A model generated the notes under the pieces. That model made no database searches, was not told where the DNA came from, and worked only from the letters and a program-made list of their open reading frames with translations. DNA of 64,000 nt from Rhizobiales bacterium Ga0077545 (GTDB lineage: Bacteria; Pseudomonadota; Alphaproteobacteria; Rhizobiales; Methylopilaceae): the NCBI GenBank assembly GCA_001464335.1, contig LNEV01000018.1, positions 1-64,000 on the forward strand, read 5' to 3'. The position numbers were made by a program, and so were the translations under genes. Below are positions 63,382-64,000 of the stretch, in pieces. Position 1 is the stretch's first letter; the number at the start of each line of letters is the position of its first letter.

Positions 63382-64000
63382 GCGATCTTGGGCCCGCACG
63401 GGCGGTTCTGAAAAAGGTGTTCGGCTACGACGATTTCCGTCCCGGCCAGGACGAGGTTCTGCGCCACGTTCTGGCGGGCGAGGATGTGCTCGCCATCATG
63501 CCGACCGGCAGCGGCAAATCCATGTGCTACCAGCTTCCCGCCGTGCTCGGCGGCGGTCTCACTCTGGTGGTGTCTCCGCTGATCGCCCTGATGCGCGATC
63601 AGGTGCAGCAGATGAACGCCGCGGGCGTTGCCGCAGCGACGCTGAATTCCACCAGCACGCCGGACGAGGCGGACGCCGCCTGGGACGCGATCGCGCGCGG
63701 CGAGCTTCGCCTCCTGTTCGTCTCCCCCGAACGCCTCGTACAGACAGGTCTGACCGACCGGCTGGCCCGCATCGGCGTCAAGCGGCTTGCCATCGACGAG
63801 GCCCATTGCGTCTCGCAATGGGGACACGATTTCCGGCCCGAATACCAGCAGCTCGCCGGCGTGCGCGAACGCCTCGGCGGCGCGCAGGTCATCGCGCTCA
63901 CCGCAACCGCCGATGCAGTCACCCGCGGCGACATCGCCTCCTCGCTGTTTCCGGCGCCGCCGCAGATCCTCGTCCAGAGCTTCGACCGCCCCAATCTGGA
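63378..64000 (+). CDS. recQ: ATP-dependent DNA helicase RecQ, N-terminal part (cut by window edge)
   Basis: About 207 residues are visible. They show the RecQ helicase motifs: motif 0 FGYDDFRPGQDEVLRHVLAG, Walker A IMPTGSGKSMCYQLPA, SPLIALMRDQVQQMNA, FVSPERL, DEAH in LAIDEAHCVSQWGHDFRPEY and ALTATAD. The RecQ-Ct and HRDC parts lie beyond the right edge. The ATG overlaps the recF stop (ATGA), so recF and recQ are translationally coupled. In many relatives gyrB follows recF at this place. Confidence 0.93.
   Translation, partial: MSDLGPARAVLKKVFGYDDFRPGQDEVLRHVLAGEDVLAIMPTGSGKSMCYQLPAVLGGGLTLVVSPLIALMRDQVQQMNAAGVAAATLNSTSTPDEADAAWDAIARGELRLLFVSPERLVQTGLTDRLARIGVKRLAIDEAHCVSQWGHDFRPEYQQLAGVRERLGGAQVIALTATADAVTRGDIASSLFPAPPQILVQSFDRPNL

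Overview
The window is a GC-rich stretch of an alphaproteobacterial chromosome, most likely from the order Hyphomicrobiales (Rhizobiales). The reasons are an Irr-type Fur regulator preceded by an ICE-box-like palindrome, a BA14K protein, a RegB/RegA (ActS/ActR) redox two-component pair, an RpoH promoter of alphaproteobacterial type in front of dnaK, GANTC (CcrM) clusters, and the gene order coaBC-ubiB-ubiE-mutM-rpsT-dnaA-dnaN-recF. The genus cannot be fixed from the sequence alone.

Layout. 1-503 is the end of an integrated element: the 5' part of a tyrosine integrase gene reads off the left edge, and a 47-bp 3' fragment of a tRNA-Arg(CCG) gene marks the attachment site. The rest is mostly core chromosome. 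0.65-2.4 kb holds a cupin protein and an exported GH113-like hydrolase; 2.6-6.9 kb an RND efflux adaptor and pump; 7.0-8.2 kb a small copper-related cluster (DUF2946, PCu(A)C chaperone, unknown); 8.3-10.6 kb mmcB and a DEAD-box RNA helicase; 10.8-14.4 kb regA/regB diverging from an ABC-2 transporter. 14.4-19 kb is the heat-shock block grpE, a small unknown gene, dnaK and dnaJ. 19-23.3 kb is a compact run of a phospholipid methyltransferase, an FMN reductase, pyrF, a DUF1330 gene, dapB, gpmA and irr.

23.3-34 kb is mixed housekeeping and envelope: exported DUF2141 and SH3 proteins, a 2-hydroxyacid dehydrogenase, moeB, argG, DUF6152 and DUF6644 genes, a class A penicillin-binding protein, a YgjP-type metallopeptidase and an alpha/beta hydrolase. 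infC at 34.1 kb begins with an AUU codon. 34.7-37.8 kb (minus strand) is an orphan Tad-like cluster: a large beta-rich exported protein with a TadG-like N-terminus, then two TadE-like pseudopilins. 38.2-42.4 kb is rpmI, rplT, pheS and pheT, with a pair of palindromic units in the rplT-pheS gap. 42.4-46 kb has three overlapping envelope genes and a fused pabB-pabC gene, then nth and a DUF2244 gene. 47.6-48.7 kb encodes an exported three-part repeat protein (glycine-rich, IADV repeats, collagen-like). typA, a BA14K gene, cysK with an Rrf2 regulator, dut, coaBC, ubiB, ubiE, mutM and rpsT follow.

58.3-59.0 kb, between rpsT and a rhodanese-dnaA operon, is a gene-free AT-rich stretch with six GANTC sites and a perfect 12-bp inverted repeat; it is the best candidate for a replication origin or dnaA control region. 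dnaA, dnaN, recF and a truncated recQ close the window. recF has no ATG, GTG or TTG in frame anywhere near its conserved N-terminus.

The genes work mainly in protein folding and stress (grpE/dnaK/dnaJ), translation (infC, rpmI, rplT, pheST, rpsT, typA), replication and repair (dnaA, dnaN, recF, recQ, mutM, nth, mmcB, dut) and biosynthesis of ubiquinone, coenzyme A, folate, lysine, arginine, cysteine and pyrimidines. The least ordinary items are the Tad-like beta-rich protein cluster, the tripartite repeat protein, the structured leaders of two heat-shock-region genes, the origin-like region and the recF start.
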